NCBI GenBank assembly: GCA_016880375.1
Contig: JAEHDO010000151.1
Location: 1-14,935, forward strand
DNA from: Betaproteobacteria bacterium
Lineage (GTDB): Bacteria; Pseudomonadota; Gammaproteobacteria; Burkholderiales; Rhodocyclaceae
Direction of reading: 5' to 3'
Length of the DNA: 14,935 bases
Shown: piece after piece, positions 1-8,178 of the stretch
How the letters are laid out: every line of letters starts with the position of its first letter
Numbering within the stretch: the stretch's first letter is position 1
Made by a program: the position numbers and the translations under genes
The notes under the pieces: model-generated
What the model was told of the DNA's origin: nothing
Databases searched by the model: none
Seen by the model: the letters and a program-made list of their open reading frames with translations, nothing else

Positions 1-67
1 ATAACCCAACCTTCCCCGAACTTTCGAAGTTCCCCTTTCCGCTTCACCACCTCACCTCTGGGTCGTT
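1..67 (+). promoter_or_regulatory. C-rich, G-poor leader upstream of rho
   Basis: The first 60 bases have about 27 C and only 5 G, a strong contrast with the surrounding coding DNA. A C-rich, G-poor, little-structured transcript is the kind of sequence Rho loads on (a rut site). In E. coli, rho is limited by Rho-dependent termination in its own leader. That this segment does the same here is inference, and the rest of the leader lies outside the window. A short inverted repeat (GAACTT / AAGTTC, 18-32) sits inside it and may be the 3' end of an upstream transcript. I see no good Shine-Dalgarno sequence before the rho ATG. Confidence 0.4.
18..32 (+). terminator. small inverted repeat, possible weak terminator of the gene before rho
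   Basis: GAACTT, a TCG loop, then AAGTTC form a 6-bp AT-containing stem, followed by a C/T-rich stretch (33-40) and not a clean T-run. It may end an upstream transcript or simply be a hairpin in the rho leader. The stem is weak and the U-tract is missing, so terminator function is doubtful. Confidence 0.2.
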
Positions 68-1327
<1,260 letters not shown>

Positions 1328-1334
1328 CCCGGGA

Positions 1335-1363
1335 TTGCAACCCCCCTGATTTTCAGGGATAAT
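1335..1363 (+). promoter_or_regulatory. sigma70-like promoter of rpmE
   Basis: TTGCAA (1335-1340) and GATAAT (1358-1363) are separated by exactly 17 bases, matching 4/6 and 5/6 of the sigma70 consensus. Transcription would start near 1370, leaving a leader of about 80 bases before the rpmE ATG. The spacer contains a perfect 6-bp inverted repeat, CCCTGA / TCAGGG (1344-1358), which could be an operator or a hairpin at the end of the rho transcript. Confidence 0.6.
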
Positions 1364-1386
1364 GCGCGTTTTTTGCGGGACGCCAC

Positions 1387-1414
1387 GTTTGCCAACCGAG
1401 GTTTGCCAACTGAG
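1387..1414 (+). repeat. tandem 14-base direct repeat in the rpmE leader
   Basis: Two adjacent copies of GTTTGCCAACYGAG (1387-1400 and 1401-1414) differ at one of 14 positions (C versus T). They lie between the predicted rpmE transcription start and its ribosome binding site, so they would be in the mRNA leader. Their role is unknown. They could be a protein-binding element in DNA or RNA, or a recent slippage duplication. Confidence 0.75.
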
Positions 1415-1421
1415 CCGCCTC

Positions 1422-1442
1422 CCTCCCTGTCAGAACAGAGGA
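1422..1442 (+). promoter_or_regulatory. rpmE ribosome binding site with a possible sequestering hairpin
   Basis: The Shine-Dalgarno AGAGGA (1437-1442) lies 6 bases before the rpmE ATG at 1449. Just upstream, CCT (1422-1424) and CTGT (1427-1430) can pair with ACAGAGG (1435-1441) around a CAGA loop, with CC bulged. This would cover the Shine-Dalgarno. In E. coli bL31 synthesis is reported to be autogenously controlled, so a regulated leader is plausible. The fold is drawn by hand and unverified. Confidence 0.35.
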
Positions 1443-1448
1443 ACCACC

Positions 1449-1664
1449 ATGAAAGCCGATACCCATCCCAATTACGTCGAGATCGACGTCGCCTGCAGCT
1501 GCGGCAACAAGTTCAAGACCCGCTCCACCAGCGGCAAGCCGCTGCACGTCGAAGTCTGCTCCGCCTGTCACCCCTTCTACACCGGCAAGCAGAAGATGAT
1601 CGACACCGCCGGCCGCGTCGAGCGATTCAACCAGAAGTACGGCAAAAAACAGGCTGCTGCCTGA
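1449..1664 (+). CDS. rpmE: 50S ribosomal protein L31 (bL31), zinc-binding form
   Basis: This is a small 71-residue protein of the large ribosomal subunit that helps bridge the two subunits. The sequence has the bL31 pattern from end to end (HPNY near the N-terminus, [10 protein letters not shown] in the middle, GRVERFN near the C-terminus). Four cysteines at C16, C18, C37 and C40 match the zinc-binding C+ type, as opposed to the zinc-free paralogue YkgM. The start at 1449 is chosen because it gives the family length and has a Shine-Dalgarno AGAGGA 6 bases upstream. The frame is open further upstream to 1362 but that extension is not bL31-like. The gene is monocistronic: own promoter upstream, strong terminator immediately downstream. 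Confidence 0.97.
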   Translation: MKADTHPNYVEIDVACSCGNKFKTRSTSGKPLHVEVCSACHPFYTGKQKMIDTAGRVERFNQKYGKKQAAA

Positions 1665-1684
1665 TCTGCCGGGCATCCCGCGAG

Positions 1685-1709
1685 AAGGCAGCTTCGGCTG
1701 CCTTTTTTT
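1685..1709 (+). terminator. intrinsic terminator of rpmE
   Basis: GGCAGC, a stable TTCG tetraloop and GCTGCC form a perfect GC-rich stem, extended by AA/TT pairs (1685-1704). It is followed by seven T (1703-1709). This is a textbook Rho-independent terminator 21 bases after the rpmE stop. Confidence 0.93.
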
Positions 1710-1723
1710 CATTTCGAAGCGGG

Positions 1724-1729
1724 TAGAAT
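1724..1729 (+). promoter_or_regulatory. possible -10 element before the glycosyltransferase gene
   Basis: TAGAAT matches 5 of 6 bases of the -10 consensus and lies 36 bases before the ATG at 1766, downstream of the rpmE terminator. No good -35 is visible at the right spacing, where the sequence is the T-run of the terminator. The glycosyltransferase needs a promoter of its own if the terminator is efficient. Confidence 0.3.
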
Positions 1730-1765
1730 CCTCCTGCCGGCACAAAAAACCCGAAATCGACGAAA

Positions 1766-3391
1766 ATGCTCCCGCCGCGCCTGCCCCTCCTCTTCCCGCC
1801 GCGCGGCATAGCTCTGATCGCCCTCAGCGCCCTTTACCTGCTTCCCGGCCTCGTCGGCCACGATCCCTGGAAAGGCGAAGATGCCACGCATATCGGCGTG
1901 GTCTATTCCATGATCGACGGCGGCCATTGGCTATTGCCGCGGCTGGCGGGCGAAATCTGGCTGGATTCGCCGCCGCTCTATCACTGGACGGCGGCGCTGC
2001 TGGGCTGGCTGTTCGGCTTCATCCTGCCGCTGCACGATGCCGCGCGCCTTGCCAGTGGCCTGTTCGCTGGCATCATGATCGCCTGCCTGGCTGGGGCGGG
2101 GCGTCAATTCGCCGGTGCGGAAGCAGCACGCGGCGCCACCCTCGTTGCCATCGGTTGTCTCGGGCTGCTGGTGCATGTCCACGAAGCCCAGCCTGCCCTG
2201 GCCTTCCTTGCCGCCGCTGCCGCGATCTACTACGGCCTGGCGCTGCTGCCGCACAATCCACAACGAGGGGGGCGTGTCGTCGGCGCTGGAATCGGCCTCG
2301 GCTTCCTCGCCGCCGGCCTGCCAGCCCTTATCTCCCTCGGACCGCTGCTCTTTCTGCTGCCTCTATTCTCCTCTCATCTGCGCACGCCACAGGTGGCACG
2401 CGGCATGCTCGCCGCGTTGGCGATCGCCGCGCCGCTGATCCTGTCCTGGCCACTGGCGCTTTATTGGTTCGAGCCCGCTGCCTTTGGTGCCTGGTGGGTA
2501 CGCGAACTGTCCGATCTGCCGCTGAGCCCGAATGTGGCGCTCAATGCCTGGAATTTCCTCAAGCTCCTCAGCTGGTTCGCCTGGCCAGCCCTTCCCCTGG
2601 CGCTATGGACCCTTTGGAAAGAGCGGCGGCGCCTGCGCGAACCGCGCACCCTTATCCCGCTGATGTCGTTCATCGTGCTGCTCGTCATGCAATGCATCTT
2701 TTCCGAGCCACGCAGCCTGAATGCCCTGCCGCTGCTGCCACCCCTGGTGCTGCTGGCCGCACCCGCAACCTTGTCACTGCGTCGCGGCGCCGCCAATTCC
2801 CTCGACTGGTTCGGCATGATGACGTTCACCCTGCTTGCCGGTCTCCTTTGGCTGGGATGGGCTGCCATGGTGACCGGGATGCCGGCACGCATCGCCAAGA
2901 ATCTGGCCAGGCTGGAACCAGGCTTCGTGGCCCAGTTTTCCCTCCCGGCCTTCGCCGTCTCGCTCGGACTGACTTGCGCTTGGCTCTGGCTGATCTACTC
3001 GAGTCCGCGCTCGCCCCAGCGCGGCACAGTGCATTGGGCCGCCGGCATCACGCTTTCCTGGAGCCTGCTCATGGCACTCTGGCTGCCGCTGATCGATTTC
3101 GACCGAAGCTACCGCCCCGTCGCAGCCCAACTCAAGGCAGTCCTTCCGTCCGACCGGGGTTGTATCGCCGGACGGGGACTGGGCAGCACACAGCGTGCTG
3201 CCCTGCACTACTTCGCCGGCATCCAGACCGTGCGCGAAGGCCGCAGGAACGCCGCAGCATGTCGCTTGTACTTGATTCAGGGCACTGCGCGAAGTGAAAC
3301 TTCGCCGCCCGGGAACGGCTGGCGCAAAATCTGGGAAGGGGGCCGCCCCAGCGATCGCAACGAACGCTTCCGCCTCTACACCCGGCCATGA
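1766..3391 (+). CDS. GT-C family membrane glycosyltransferase (ArnT/PMT-like)
   Basis: This 541-residue polytopic membrane protein has about a dozen hydrophobic segments spread from residue 14 to about 445, then a soluble C-terminal tail of about 95 residues. The first periplasmic loop has the layout of family 39 transferases (ArnT, Pmt): an acidic pair E38-D39 after the first helix, then GGHWLLPRL (52-60), GE (62-63), and DSPPLYHW (67-74) in place of the usual KPPLxYW. Such enzymes use polyprenyl-phosphate sugars to glycosylate lipid A or proteins on the periplasmic face. The substrate here cannot be read from sequence, so I do not call it arnT. The loop is degenerate relative to ArnT (ED order, DSPP), so specificity may differ. 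Its stop overlaps the pgi start by the ATGA tetranucleotide, implying co-translation. No strong Shine-Dalgarno is seen. Confidence 0.78.
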   Translation: MLPPRLPLLFPPRGIALIALSALYLLPGLVGHDPWKGEDATHIGVVYSMIDGGHWLLPRLAGEIWLDSPPLYHWTAALLGWLFGFILPLHDAARLASGLFAGIMIACLAGAGRQFAGAEAARGATLVAIGCLGLLVHVHEAQPALAFLAAAAAIYYGLALLPHNPQRGGRVVGAGIGLGFLAAGLPALISLGPLLFLLPLFSSHLRTPQVARGMLAALAIAAPLILSWPLALYWFEPAAFGAWWVRELSDLPLSPNVALNAWNFLKLLSWFAWPALPLALWTLWKERRRLREPRTLIPLMSFIVLLVMQCIFSEPRSLNALPLLPPLVLLAAPATLSLRRGAANSLDWFGMMTFTLLAGLLWLGWAAMVTGMPARIAKNLARLEPGFVAQFSLPAFAVSLGLTCAWLWLIYSSPRSPQRGTVHWAAGITLSWSLLMALWLPLIDFDRSYRPVAAQLKAVLPSDRGCIAGRGLGSTQRAALHYFAGIQTVREGRRNAAACRLYLIQGTARSETSPPGNGWRKIWEGGRPSDRNERFRLYTRP

Positions 3392-5025
3392 CACCCCTTA
3401 TCCACACCCCGCAATGGCAGATCCTTGCTGCACACCGCGATGTGCTGGCGGGCATCCATCTCAACGATCTTTTTGCCGCCGATCCGCAGCGCTTTGCCCG
3501 CCTGTCCCTGCAATGCGGCGACTTGCTATGCGATTTCTCCAAGCAGCGCCTAACCACCGAGACGCTCGCCCTGCTCGTGCGCCTCGCCGAAGCGCGCGAT
3601 CTCGCCGGCTTCCTGCGGCGCATGGCTGCGGGGGAAGCCATCAACGCCACGGAAAACCGCGCCGCCCTGCACATCGCGCTGCGCGCCGAGCGGCCCTACC
3701 GCGTGGCCGGCCGGGACGTGTTGCCCGAGGTGCGCGCCACCCGCGCGCGCATGCGCGAACTGACGGAGGCCATTCGGTCGGGCAGCTGGCGCGGCAGCAG
3801 CGGCGCGCGCATCGACACCATCGTCAACCTCGGCATCGGCGGCTCCGACCTCGGCCCGCGCATGGCCGCTCAGGCGCTCGGCGCCTACGCCGATGCGAAT
3901 CTCGCCGCGCGCTTCGTCGCCAACATCGACCCGGCGGAATTCGCCGACACGGTGCGCGACCTCGACCCGGAGCGCACGCTGTTCATCGTCTCCTCGAAGA
4001 CCTTCACCACGCAGGAAACCCTCGCCAATGCCCGCGCCGCCAGGGCCTGGCTCGGCAAGGCCGACCCGGCGCGGCATTTTCTCGCTGTCAGCAACAACCT
4101 CGCTGCGGCGCGGGACTTCGGCATCCCGGCCGAAAACTGCCTCGCCATGGCAGACTGGGTAGGCGGGCGTTTCTCGATGTGGTCGGCCATCGGCCTGCCG
4201 CTGGCCTGCTCGATCGGCATGGACGCCTTCGAGGAGCTGCTTGCCGGCGCACGCCAGATGGACGAGCATTTCCTCTCCACACCCTACGCCGAGAATCTTC
4301 CCGTCGTGATGGCCCTGGTCGGGCTGTGGAACATCGACTTTCTAGGCGCCGACTCGCTCGCCGTCATTCCCTACGCGCACCGCTTGGGACTTCTGCCGGC
4401 CTATCTGCAGCAGCTCGAGATGGAAAGCAACGGCAAGCGCGTCACGCTCGACAACCAGGAAGTCGGCTGCGCCACCGCCCCCATTCTCTGGGGCATGGCC
4501 GGCTCGGTCGGCCAGCACGCCTTCCACCAGCTCTTCTACCAGGGCACGCGCCTGACGCCGATCGACTTCGTCGTGCCGGTCGGCGACGCCAGTCCCGAAC
4601 AGGAAGCGCTGGTCGCCAACGCCCTGGCGCAGGGCGCCGCCCTGATGAAGGGGAAATCGCTCGCAGAAGCCAGGGCCCAACTCGTCGCCGCGGGAAAATC
4701 GGCAGCCGAGGCCGAGCGCCTGGCGCCGCACCTCGCCTGCCCGGGCAACCAGCCCAGCACGACCCTGCTGATGCCGCAGCTGACGCCGCGCACCCTCGGC
4801 AGCCTGATCGCCCTCTATGAGCACAAGGTGGCGGTGCAGGGTTGCCTGTGGGGAGTGAACAGCTTCGACCAGTGGGGCGTCGAGCACGGCAAGCAGATGG
4901 CCCGCGAGATATTGCCGAAGATGCTGGCCGGGGCCGGCGACTTCGATGACCCGAAGGAAATCCCCTTGTGGGACGCCTCCACGACCGGCTTGCTCGCCGC
5001 CATCCGAGCCTGGCGAAAAGCGTGA
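3388..5025 (+). CDS. pgi: glucose-6-phosphate isomerase
   Basis: The enzyme interconverts glucose-6-phosphate and fructose-6-phosphate in the cytoplasm. The 545 residues match the usual long bacterial form (E. coli 549). Visible motifs are the phosphate-binding NLGIGGSDLGP (147-157), SSKTFTTQE (202-210), family signature 1 around DWVGGRFSMWS (256-266) and signature 2 running from GSLIALYEHK (471-480) to SFDQWGVEHGK (492-502). The catalytic residues correspond to E346 (in MESNGK), H377 (in GQHAF) and K502, all conserved. The ATG overlaps the preceding glycosyltransferase stop (ATGA), so translation is probably coupled. The stop TGA is followed directly by the reverse-strand stop of orn, with no terminator between them. 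Confidence 0.97.
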   Translation: MTPLIHTPQWQILAAHRDVLAGIHLNDLFAADPQRFARLSLQCGDLLCDFSKQRLTTETLALLVRLAEARDLAGFLRRMAAGEAINATENRAALHIALRAERPYRVAGRDVLPEVRATRARMRELTEAIRSGSWRGSSGARIDTIVNLGIGGSDLGPRMAAQALGAYADANLAARFVANIDPAEFADTVRDLDPERTLFIVSSKTFTTQETLANARAARAWLGKADPARHFLAVSNNLAAARDFGIPAENCLAMADWVGGRFSMWSAIGLPLACSIGMDAFEELLAGARQMDEHFLSTPYAENLPVVMALVGLWNIDFLGADSLAVIPYAHRLGLLPAYLQQLEMESNGKRVTLDNQEVGCATAPILWGMAGSVGQHAFHQLFYQGTRLTPIDFVVPVGDASPEQEALVANALAQGAALMKGKSLAEARAQLVAAGKSAAEAERLAPHLACPGNQPSTTLLMPQLTPRTLGSLIALYEHKVAVQGCLWGVNSFDQWGVEHGKQMAREILPKMLAGAGDFDDPKEIPLWDASTTGLLAAIRAWRKA

Positions 5026-5571
5026 TCAGGCCTTGATGAAGTTGTCGCGGTAGTAGCGCAGTTCCTCGATCGACTCGTGGATGTCCGCCAGCGCCGTGTG
5101 CGCGCCCTTCTTCACCACGCCCTTGTACACCTCCGGCTTCCAGCGCCGCGCCAGTTCCTTCAGCGTGCTGACATCCAGGTTGCGGTAGTGGAAATACGCC
5201 TCCAGACCGGGCAGCCAGCGCGCCATGAAGCGGCGGTCCTGGCAGATCGAATTGCCGCACATCGGCGAGGTGCGCTCCGCCACGTACTGGCGCATGAACT
5301 CGATCAGTTGCACCGTCGCCGCAGCCTCGTCGGTCTGCGAGGCGCGCACCTTGTCGACAAGACCAGACTTGCCGTGGGTGTTCCTGTTCCAGTCGTCCAT
5401 GGCGTCGAGCACGGCATCGGGCTGGTGCAGCACCACCACCGGCGACTCGGCCAGGGTGTTGAGGGCACTGTCGGTGGCCACCATGGCGATCTCGATGACG
5501 CGGTCACGGTCGGGATCGAGGCCGGTCATCTCCATGTCCAGCCAGATCAGGTTGTTGGAGTCCTGTGCCAT
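5026..5571 (-). CDS. orn: oligoribonuclease
   Basis: This 3'-to-5' exoribonuclease degrades 2-5 nucleotide RNA fragments, including pGpG from c-di-GMP breakdown. At 181 residues it has the same length as E. coli Orn. DEDDh catalytic residues fall at the same positions as in E. coli: D12 and E14 (LDMEMTGLD), D112 (CQDRRF), H158 and D163 ([12 protein letters not shown]). The frame is open upstream to 5772, but the ATG at 5571 gives the family length and the canonical N-terminus, so the longer form is rejected. It is divergent from the M48 peptidase gene with 64 bases between starts, and convergent with pgi with no intergenic base. Confidence 0.97.
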   Translation of the reverse strand: MAQDSNNLIWLDMEMTGLDPDRDRVIEIAMVATDSALNTLAESPVVVLHQPDAVLDAMDDWNRNTHGKSGLVDKVRASQTDEAAATVQLIEFMRQYVAERTSPMCGNSICQDRRFMARWLPGLEAYFHYRNLDVSTLKELARRWKPEVYKGVVKKGAHTALADIHESIEELRYYRDNFIKA

Positions 5572-5635
5572 AATTTCACGGAATTTTGAAAGCAGTATTC
5601 TGTCACAATCGGCAATCGCCCACCCTTCCCGATCG

Positions 5636-6877
5636 ATGGCCACCGCCTTAACCACCCTGTTTCTTGCCGCCCTCGCCCTCACCACCGTGCTGCGCCTGTG
5701 GCTGGCGCGGCGACATGTACGCCACGTCGCCGCGCACCGCGGCGCCGTGCCCGCGGCCTTCCGTGAAAGCATCTCGCTGGAAGCCCATCAGCGCGCCGCC
5801 GACTACACCGCGGCGAAGGTGCGTCTGGCCATGATCGAGGTCGTCACCGGCGCGCTCTTCGTGCTGGCGCTCACTCTCGGGGGCGTGCTGCAGGTGCTGC
5901 ATACGGCCTGGTCGGCGCTGGGCTTCAACGGCCTGCCCCACGGCCTGGCCTTCATCGCCGGCCTGGCCGTGCTGAGCACGCTCATCGACCTGCCCTTCTC
6001 GCTCTATCGCACCTTCGTCATCGAGGAGAGATTCGGTTTCAACAAGATGACCCCGCGCCTCTTCCTCGTCGACCTCGCCAAGGGCGCGCTGATCGGCGCG
6101 CTGATCGGCCTGCCGGTTCTGCTGGCGGTGCTGTGGCTGATGGAGAGGATGGGGTCCTATTGGTGGATCTACGTCTGGCTGTTCTGGCTCGGCTTCAACC
6201 TTCTGGCGCTGCTCATCTACCCCACCGTGATTGCGCCGCTCTTCAACAAATTCACGCCGCTTGCCGATGCCTCGCTGCGCGAGCGTATCGAATCGCTGCT
6301 GGCGCGCTGCGGCTTCCGCGCCTCCGGCCTCTTCGTCATGGATGGCTCGAAGCGCTCTGGCCACGGCAACGCCTACTTCACCGGCTTCGGCCAAGCCAAG
6401 CGCATCGTCTTCTTCGACACGCTGCTGGAGAAGCTGGCTCCCGAAGAGATCGAGGCGGTACTGGCACACGAGTTGGGCCACTACAAGCGCCGCCATGTCT
6501 GGAAGCGCATCGGCGTACTGGCGCTGGCGAGCCTGGCCTTCCTCTGGCTGCTCGGCTATCTCATCGACGCACCGTGGTTCTACGAGGGGCTGGGCATGAG
6601 CACGCCCGGGACAGCGCCTGCGCTGGCGCTCTTCTCGCTGGCCATCCCGGTGTTCACCTTCCCGCTGTCGCCGCTGATGAGCGCGCTGTCGCGCCGCCAC
6701 GAATACGAGGCGGACGCCTACGCAGCGCAGCAAACGCATGCTCGCGATCTCGTCGCCGCGCTGGTCAAGCTGTATCGCGACAACGCCGCCACGCTGACCC
6801 CCGACCCGATCTATTCTGTCTTCTACGATTCACACCCGCCAGCGGCAGCGCGCATCGCGCAACTCAAGGCAGCCTGA
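5636..6877 (+). CDS. M48 family membrane metallopeptidase (Ste24-like)
   Basis: This 413-residue zinc-dependent integral membrane protease has the Ste24/CAAX-protease layout. An N-terminal M48 extension with several membrane helices (residues 1-200) is followed by the catalytic domain. The zinc site is HELGH (278-282), with E356 in [11 protein letters not shown] as the probable third ligand. NAYFTGFG (245-252) and SHPP near the C-terminus (399-402) are also typical. In bacteria such enzymes are thought to act in membrane protein quality control; true prenyl-peptide processing is not expected. The ATG at 5636 gives the family length; the frame upstream runs antisense through orn. The 7-base gap to the pterin dehydratase gene suggests one transcript with it and rsgA. 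Confidence 0.92.
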   Translation: MATALTTLFLAALALTTVLRLWLARRHVRHVAAHRGAVPAAFRESISLEAHQRAADYTAAKVRLAMIEVVTGALFVLALTLGGVLQVLHTAWSALGFNGLPHGLAFIAGLAVLSTLIDLPFSLYRTFVIEERFGFNKMTPRLFLVDLAKGALIGALIGLPVLLAVLWLMERMGSYWWIYVWLFWLGFNLLALLIYPTVIAPLFNKFTPLADASLRERIESLLARCGFRASGLFVMDGSKRSGHGNAYFTGFGQAKRIVFFDTLLEKLAPEEIEAVLAHELGHYKRRHVWKRIGVLALASLAFLWLLGYLIDAPWFYEGLGMSTPGTAPALALFSLAIPVFTFPLSPLMSALSRRHEYEADAYAAQQTHARDLVAALVKLYRDNAATLTPDPIYSVFYDSHPPAAARIAQLKAA

Positions 6878-6884
6878 CAAGGAC

Positions 6885-7241
6885 ATGCCCGCCGTGTCAC
6901 GGAAACTGACTTTTGCAGAGCTGGCCGCAGGCACCTGCAAGCCCCTGTCAGGTGCGGGCAACCGCCTCGACGGGGCCGGACTGGCCGAGTCTTTGGCGCT
7001 GCTGCCCGGCTGGAAGCGCGAGGGAGAGGCAATCGCCAAGTCCTTCAGCTTCCCCGGCTACGAGGAAACCCTGTTCTTCGTCAACGCCGTCGCCCGCATC
7101 GCCCGGGAGCAGGATCACCACCCCGACATCGCCTTCGGCTACAACCGCTGCCGCATTGCCTGGTCCACGCACTCCGTCGGCGGCGTCTCCCTCAACGACC
7201 TCATCTGCGCGGCGAAGATCGAAGCGCTGCCCCACCCTTGA
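6885..7241 (+). CDS. 4a-hydroxytetrahydrobiopterin dehydratase (pterin carbinolamine dehydratase)
   Basis: This small cytoplasmic enzyme (about 118 residues) dehydrates 4a-hydroxy-tetrahydropterin, recycling the cofactor used by phenylalanine hydroxylase. The family is often called PhhB or DCoH. The active-site block is QDHHPD (76-81), followed by W93, STHSVGG (94-100) and LNDLICAAKIEAL (103-115). No phenylalanine hydroxylase gene is in the window, so its pathway here is open. The start is uncertain: the ATG at 6885 is only 1 base after AAGGA (6879-6883), while a GTG at 6894 has a 10-base spacing and removes only three residues. Its stop overlaps the TTG start of rsgA (TTGA), consistent with co-translation. 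Confidence 0.9.
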   Translation: MPAVSRKLTFAELAAGTCKPLSGAGNRLDGAGLAESLALLPGWKREGEAIAKSFSFPGYEETLFFVNAVARIAREQDHHPDIAFGYNRCRIAWSTHSVGGVSLNDLICAAKIEALPHP

Positions 7242-8107
7242 GCCAGGCCGGCACCGTCGTCGCTGCCTTCGGACGGCAATACGAAATCGAACTGGACGGG
7301 GGCGGCCTCGCCCTCTGCTTCCCCCGTGGCAAGAAAAGTCATGTCGCCTGCGGCGACCGCGTCACGGTGGCGCTCTCGGCGGCGGATCACGGCGTCATCG
7401 CCGCCGTGTCACTTCGCAGCACGCTGCTCTACCGCAGCGACGCCTTCCGCCAGAAGCTCTTCGCCGCCAACGCCACGCAGGCAATCATCGTCGTCGCCGC
7501 CGAACCGAGCTTCAGCGTCGAGCTTGTGTCGCGCTGCATCGTCGCCGCCGAGCAGCAGCACATGCGTGTGCTGATCGTGCTGAACAAGACCGACCTCGCC
7601 GAGAGGGCTGAAACTGCGCGATTGCAACTCGCCCCCTTCCGCGATCTCGGCTACCCGGTGGTGGAACTGGCAGCGAAGCACGACGCCGAGGCGCTACGGC
7701 CTCATCTTGCGGGCCAGTGCAGTGTGCTGGTGGGCCAGAGCGGCATGGGAAAGTCCACCCTGATCAATGCCCTGCTGCCGGAGGTTCAAGCCGCCGTGCG
7801 CGAGATTTCCGGGGCGCTCGACAGCGGCAAGCACACCACCACCCATACACGGCTCTACCGCCTCGACGCTGCCAGCAGCCTCATCGACAGCCCTGGGATG
7901 CAGGAATTCGGCCTTGCCCACCTGACGCGTGCGGAAATCGAGCAGGGTTTCCGCGAGTTCCTGCCCCATCTCGACCGTTGCCGCTTCCGCGATTGCCACC
8001 ACGATCAGGAACCCGATTGCGCCCTGCACGCCGCTGTCGCGGCCGGCAGCATCAGCGCGCGCCGGCTCGAGCAGTTCCACGCCCTTTGCGCTTCCTGCAA
8101 AAAGTAG
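7238..8107 (+). CDS. rsgA: ribosome small subunit-dependent GTPase RsgA
   Basis: RsgA is a circularly permuted GTPase that checks late 30S maturation. The 289 residues comprise an OB-fold (about 1-65), then GTPase motifs in permuted order: G4 NKTD (116-119), G1 GQSGMGKST (166-174), G2 threonines in HTTTHT (199-204) and G3 DSPG (217-220). A C-terminal zinc knuckle has C248, C253, H255 and C261. It is shorter than E. coli RsgA because it lacks the N-terminal extension, as expected in betaproteobacteria. The start is a TTG at 7238 overlapping the stop of the dehydratase gene (TTGA). No Shine-Dalgarno is seen, so translation probably relies on coupling. The P-loop has M170 where V is usual, a conservative change. 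Confidence 0.95.
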   Translation: MSQAGTVVAAFGRQYEIELDGGGLALCFPRGKKSHVACGDRVTVALSAADHGVIAAVSLRSTLLYRSDAFRQKLFAANATQAIIVVAAEPSFSVELVSRCIVAAEQQHMRVLIVLNKTDLAERAETARLQLAPFRDLGYPVVELAAKHDAEALRPHLAGQCSVLVGQSGMGKSTLINALLPEVQAAVREISGALDSGKHTTTHTRLYRLDAASSLIDSPGMQEFGLAHLTRAEIEQGFREFLPHLDRCRFRDCHHDQEPDCALHAAVAAGSISARRLEQFHALCASCKK

Positions 8108-8178
8108 AAAAGTCAGTCTGCGCAAGACGGCGACGAAACGTTAGACTTGCCAGCACAATACGCTTCAAACGACTTCGC

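Noticed and set aside
1766..3391. Calling the glycosyltransferase arnT (lipid A aminoarabinose transfer)
   Set aside because: The catalytic-loop motif differs and no arn genes accompany it.
3294..4820. A 508-codon plus-strand open frame overlapping pgi in another frame
   Set aside because: The translation is an Arg/Ala/Pro-rich low-complexity sequence typical of a shifted frame, and pgi with intact catalytic residues occupies the same DNA.
5572..5772. N-terminal extension of orn to a start at 5772
   Set aside because: It would add 67 residues absent from the family and would overlap the start of the divergent M48 gene; the ATG at 5571 gives exactly 181 residues as in E. coli.
5648..6739. 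A 363-codon minus-strand open frame antisense to the M48 peptidase gene
   Set aside because: Composition is E/Q/R/H-rich antisense of a membrane protein gene; no domain, no start signal.
8108..8178. A promoter for the TRIC gene in the 71 bases after rsgA
   Set aside because: TAGACT (8142-8147) and TTGCCA (8147-8152) occur but no -35/-10 pair with usual spacing can be built.
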